Source of the DNA: Todiramphus chloris collaris | Taxonomy: Eukaryota; Chordata; Aves; Coraciiformes; Alcedinidae | DNA length: 64,000 nt | Direction of reading: 5' to 3' | NCBI GenBank assembly: GCA_025345505.1 | Contig: JANVCC010000056.1 | Location: forward strand, 1,977,049-2,041,048 | Part shown: one piece after another, positions 61,908-64,000 of the stretch | Layout: each line of letters begins with the position of its first letter | Numbering within the stretch: the first letter of the stretch is position 1 | Notes under the pieces: generated by a model | The model's database searches: none | What the model was told of the DNA's origin: nothing | Seen by the model: the letters and a program-made list of their open reading frames with translations, nothing else | Program-made: the position numbers and the translations under genes

Positions 61908-64000
61908 CCAGCAGTAAAACTGATGAAATGTATTATATGAAATTTTGTCAGAACAGAAGAGTGGATGGACTTGGTGTCTCAGATGGTTGTGCCTTCCAGT
62001 AACATCCTCATATTTTTTCAGTTTAAATAGTTGATTGAAGAGTCCTATGGGCACATGTATGTCAGGTTTTTGTACTAGATGGCAAAGCTTTGCGGTGCTG
62101 ATCTTTACTGTGGTACTCGCTATCCTAATCAGTGGAAATATAAGCTTGCTGGGACAAGGACATGCCCTGCATGGTCGCGCTCCCATGAAGGGATGAATGT
62201 GAGTCATTTACCCAGCGTGGTATCTGCTCAGTACATTTGTGTTATCATGATAAGTTTTTTGCGGGGAGAGAAGAGAATATGTTTTGTAACTGAGGTCTAG
62301 TGTCATTTTCATTTATGTAGGTATGAAGAGGGAAAGATGTGTTTAAGTTTCCTCACTGGGCATTTCCAATTTGACTTGAGTTCCTTAGCTTTTAACACAC
62401 ATGCCTGTTTCATTTTCTACTGCTGCTGCATAATACTGAATGTATAGCATTTTGGGGTGTTGTGCTTTAATTTGAAGGGTTTTTTTTTTTTGTAGTACAT
62501 TGGAAATAAATGGATTAATTACTCACAGAAAAGATATTTAAATAGGAAAAGTTATTTCTAGAAATGAACAAAAGATTAACAAGCACAATAAAACACTCTG
62601 CATAATTACAATGCACAGAATATTTTCTCATGGTCAGAAAAATCTTAAAACCTCATGATTCTGTCTTTTTCCAAATGCTGACTACAATTTTTTTTCTTCC
62701 TATCAACCTCTGTATTTAAGGTCTTTATGTATAATATGCATCAAGCATTCTTAGCATTATTTTTCTGTTATTTTAGTGTCAAATATTATTTCTGCAATAA
62801 TATTTCTATGTGTTTATGGCTTGTATTATTATTATTTTTTTTTTACACAAAGAAATTAACTTGGTGGATCTGACAAATGCATGGACCTTTTGAACATATG
62901 TATTGGGTTAAAATAATGAATTATGAGCATATGTAGGAAGCTTTCATGCTAATAATCAAAGGAAGGAGAAAGTAGTAAATGAATGTGGTAATTTGTTCTT
63001 TCTTTCCCCTTATCTCACCCTTTGAGCATGCATTCTGTTTGGAACAGCTAAGTGAACAGTAGTTCTGTTCTTCAAGGGGAAAAAAAAAGTTGGAGAAATT
63101 AAGTTTTCGTAGCAGTACTGGTGTAACATGGAACAATAGAGACCTTTATGTTTTAAGTAGGAAAATGTGGGTCTTATTTGTGCATATCCCTTACATAAAA
63201 ATTCTAGTGCTAATAAAGGAAAGGCACTGAACTGCTGTCTTGCTGCATTTTTTTTTTCTTTTTCTACATAGGAAGGTGGGACTGATACTTTGCACTATGT
63301 AGAAAATATGTGAAATTATATATATACTAAATGTAAAATGTGATTATTGTTTATAGATATTTTATATGCAGATTTATATTGTGCTGCTCTGGATTTAATG
63401 TAGGTGGTGTATGAAGAGAGAAGATTGTAATGTTGAATATTTTTTTCTAAACTCGCATGTAGTTTTTGCAGCTGTATACAGTACAGTGCTTACTCTTACC
63501 AGATGTAACATGGCTGTTGTATCTATTTATGAGGTATTTGCTTGTCCACAATAAAACAGTGCAAGCCTCTCACATTAGCACATGTAATGTCAAAATGCAA
63601 AGAATTTGCCATACAAACAACTACTGAGAGTGCAAGCTCTGGTGTGGGTTTTTGGTTGGCCTGGCAGAGTGTATCCACTACTTGGGTTCTGTTCAACTGC
63701 ATTATATTAGCAATCTGACTAATTACAAAAGTCAGTGTTTCTGGAATCATTGAACGATCAGCATCTGTGAAATGTTAGGTTAAATGCTGAAGTATACTTC
63801 TCTTTTTCCTGGTATGATGGTGTTTCTGTGGTGGTGGTAAAGTAATACCATGAAAGTAGTGAGGTCCACCGTTGGCCAAGATATTAAATTTAAGCAGCTC
63901 ACTAGACTATCACACTGTCTCAAACAAGGTAAGTGACCTCGGCATCTCTAGATGACAGCTGCAACAACATAGTTGCAATGCATAATAGCTAAATTCTTAA

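Larger units (their letters stand above)
60622..64000 (+). other. PLCE1: PLCE1 intron following the first coding exon (incomplete)
   Basis: It begins GTAAGC and runs off the right edge. It holds a strongly AT-rich tract (60865-61150), a short CR1 relic (61855-61907) and A/T homopolymers. No further PLCE1 exon was recognised before 64000. Confidence 0.8.

Noticed and set aside
1-64000. CRISPR array, phage, operon or other prokaryotic system
   Set aside because: No regularly spaced repeats with unique spacers, no compact gene clusters; gene structure is plainly vertebrate.

Overview
The window reads as nuclear DNA from a bird. It has intron-containing vertebrate genes, two CpG-island promoters set in AT-rich sequence, several CR1 LINE fragments (the typical avian retroposon, including its ATAGAATCATAGAATC-type 3' end), a solo LTR of avian type, and very low repeat density. 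I see no prokaryotic operon, CRISPR array, tRNA or rRNA gene.

Layout: 1-8.4 kb is intergenic and holds two CR1 fragments and a perfect 24-bp palindrome. A moderately GC-rich candidate regulatory block (about 8.44-8.79 kb) leads into CpG island 1 (8.8-10.0 kb). SLC35G1 (plus strand) starts in that island, with coding exons 9409-9616, 13484-13664 and 14164-14923. The protein is 382 residues, complete, and a ten-segment EamA/DMT-type membrane protein. A long AU-rich 3' region follows, with a good poly(A) signal at 19599. From 19.6 to 33.2 kb the sequence is AT-rich intergenic DNA with a 40-bp tandem duplication and homopolymers. CpG island 2 (33.2-34.65 kb) is inferred to be the PLCE1 promoter and non-coding first exon. 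About 24.5 kb of inferred intron 1 follows, and contains an unusual pair of adjacent hairpins, a CR1 element split by a solo LTR, and a 14-bp tandem repeat interrupted by 10 N. The first coding exon of PLCE1 (phospholipase C epsilon, plus strand) is at about 59027-60621, with its ATG at 59434. The rest of the window is PLCE1 intron, with a strongly AT-rich patch and a short CR1 relic. The rest of PLCE1 lies beyond the right edge.

The tandem order SLC35G1 then PLCE1 matches the order I recall for human 10q23. SLC35G1 has been linked to STIM1 and store-operated calcium signalling and more recently to citrate transport. PLCE1 makes IP3 and diacylglycerol downstream of Ras, Rho and heterotrimeric G proteins. 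Their adjacency is ordinary conserved synteny, not an operon. I found no convincing new biological system. The best leads are the upstream ORFs in the PLCE1 leader, the paired hairpins, the nested CR1/LTR insertion, the gap-containing minisatellite next to PLCE1 exon 2, an unexplained coding-like minus-strand ORF inside SLC35G1 intron 1, and a MARE-like palindrome in CpG island 2.
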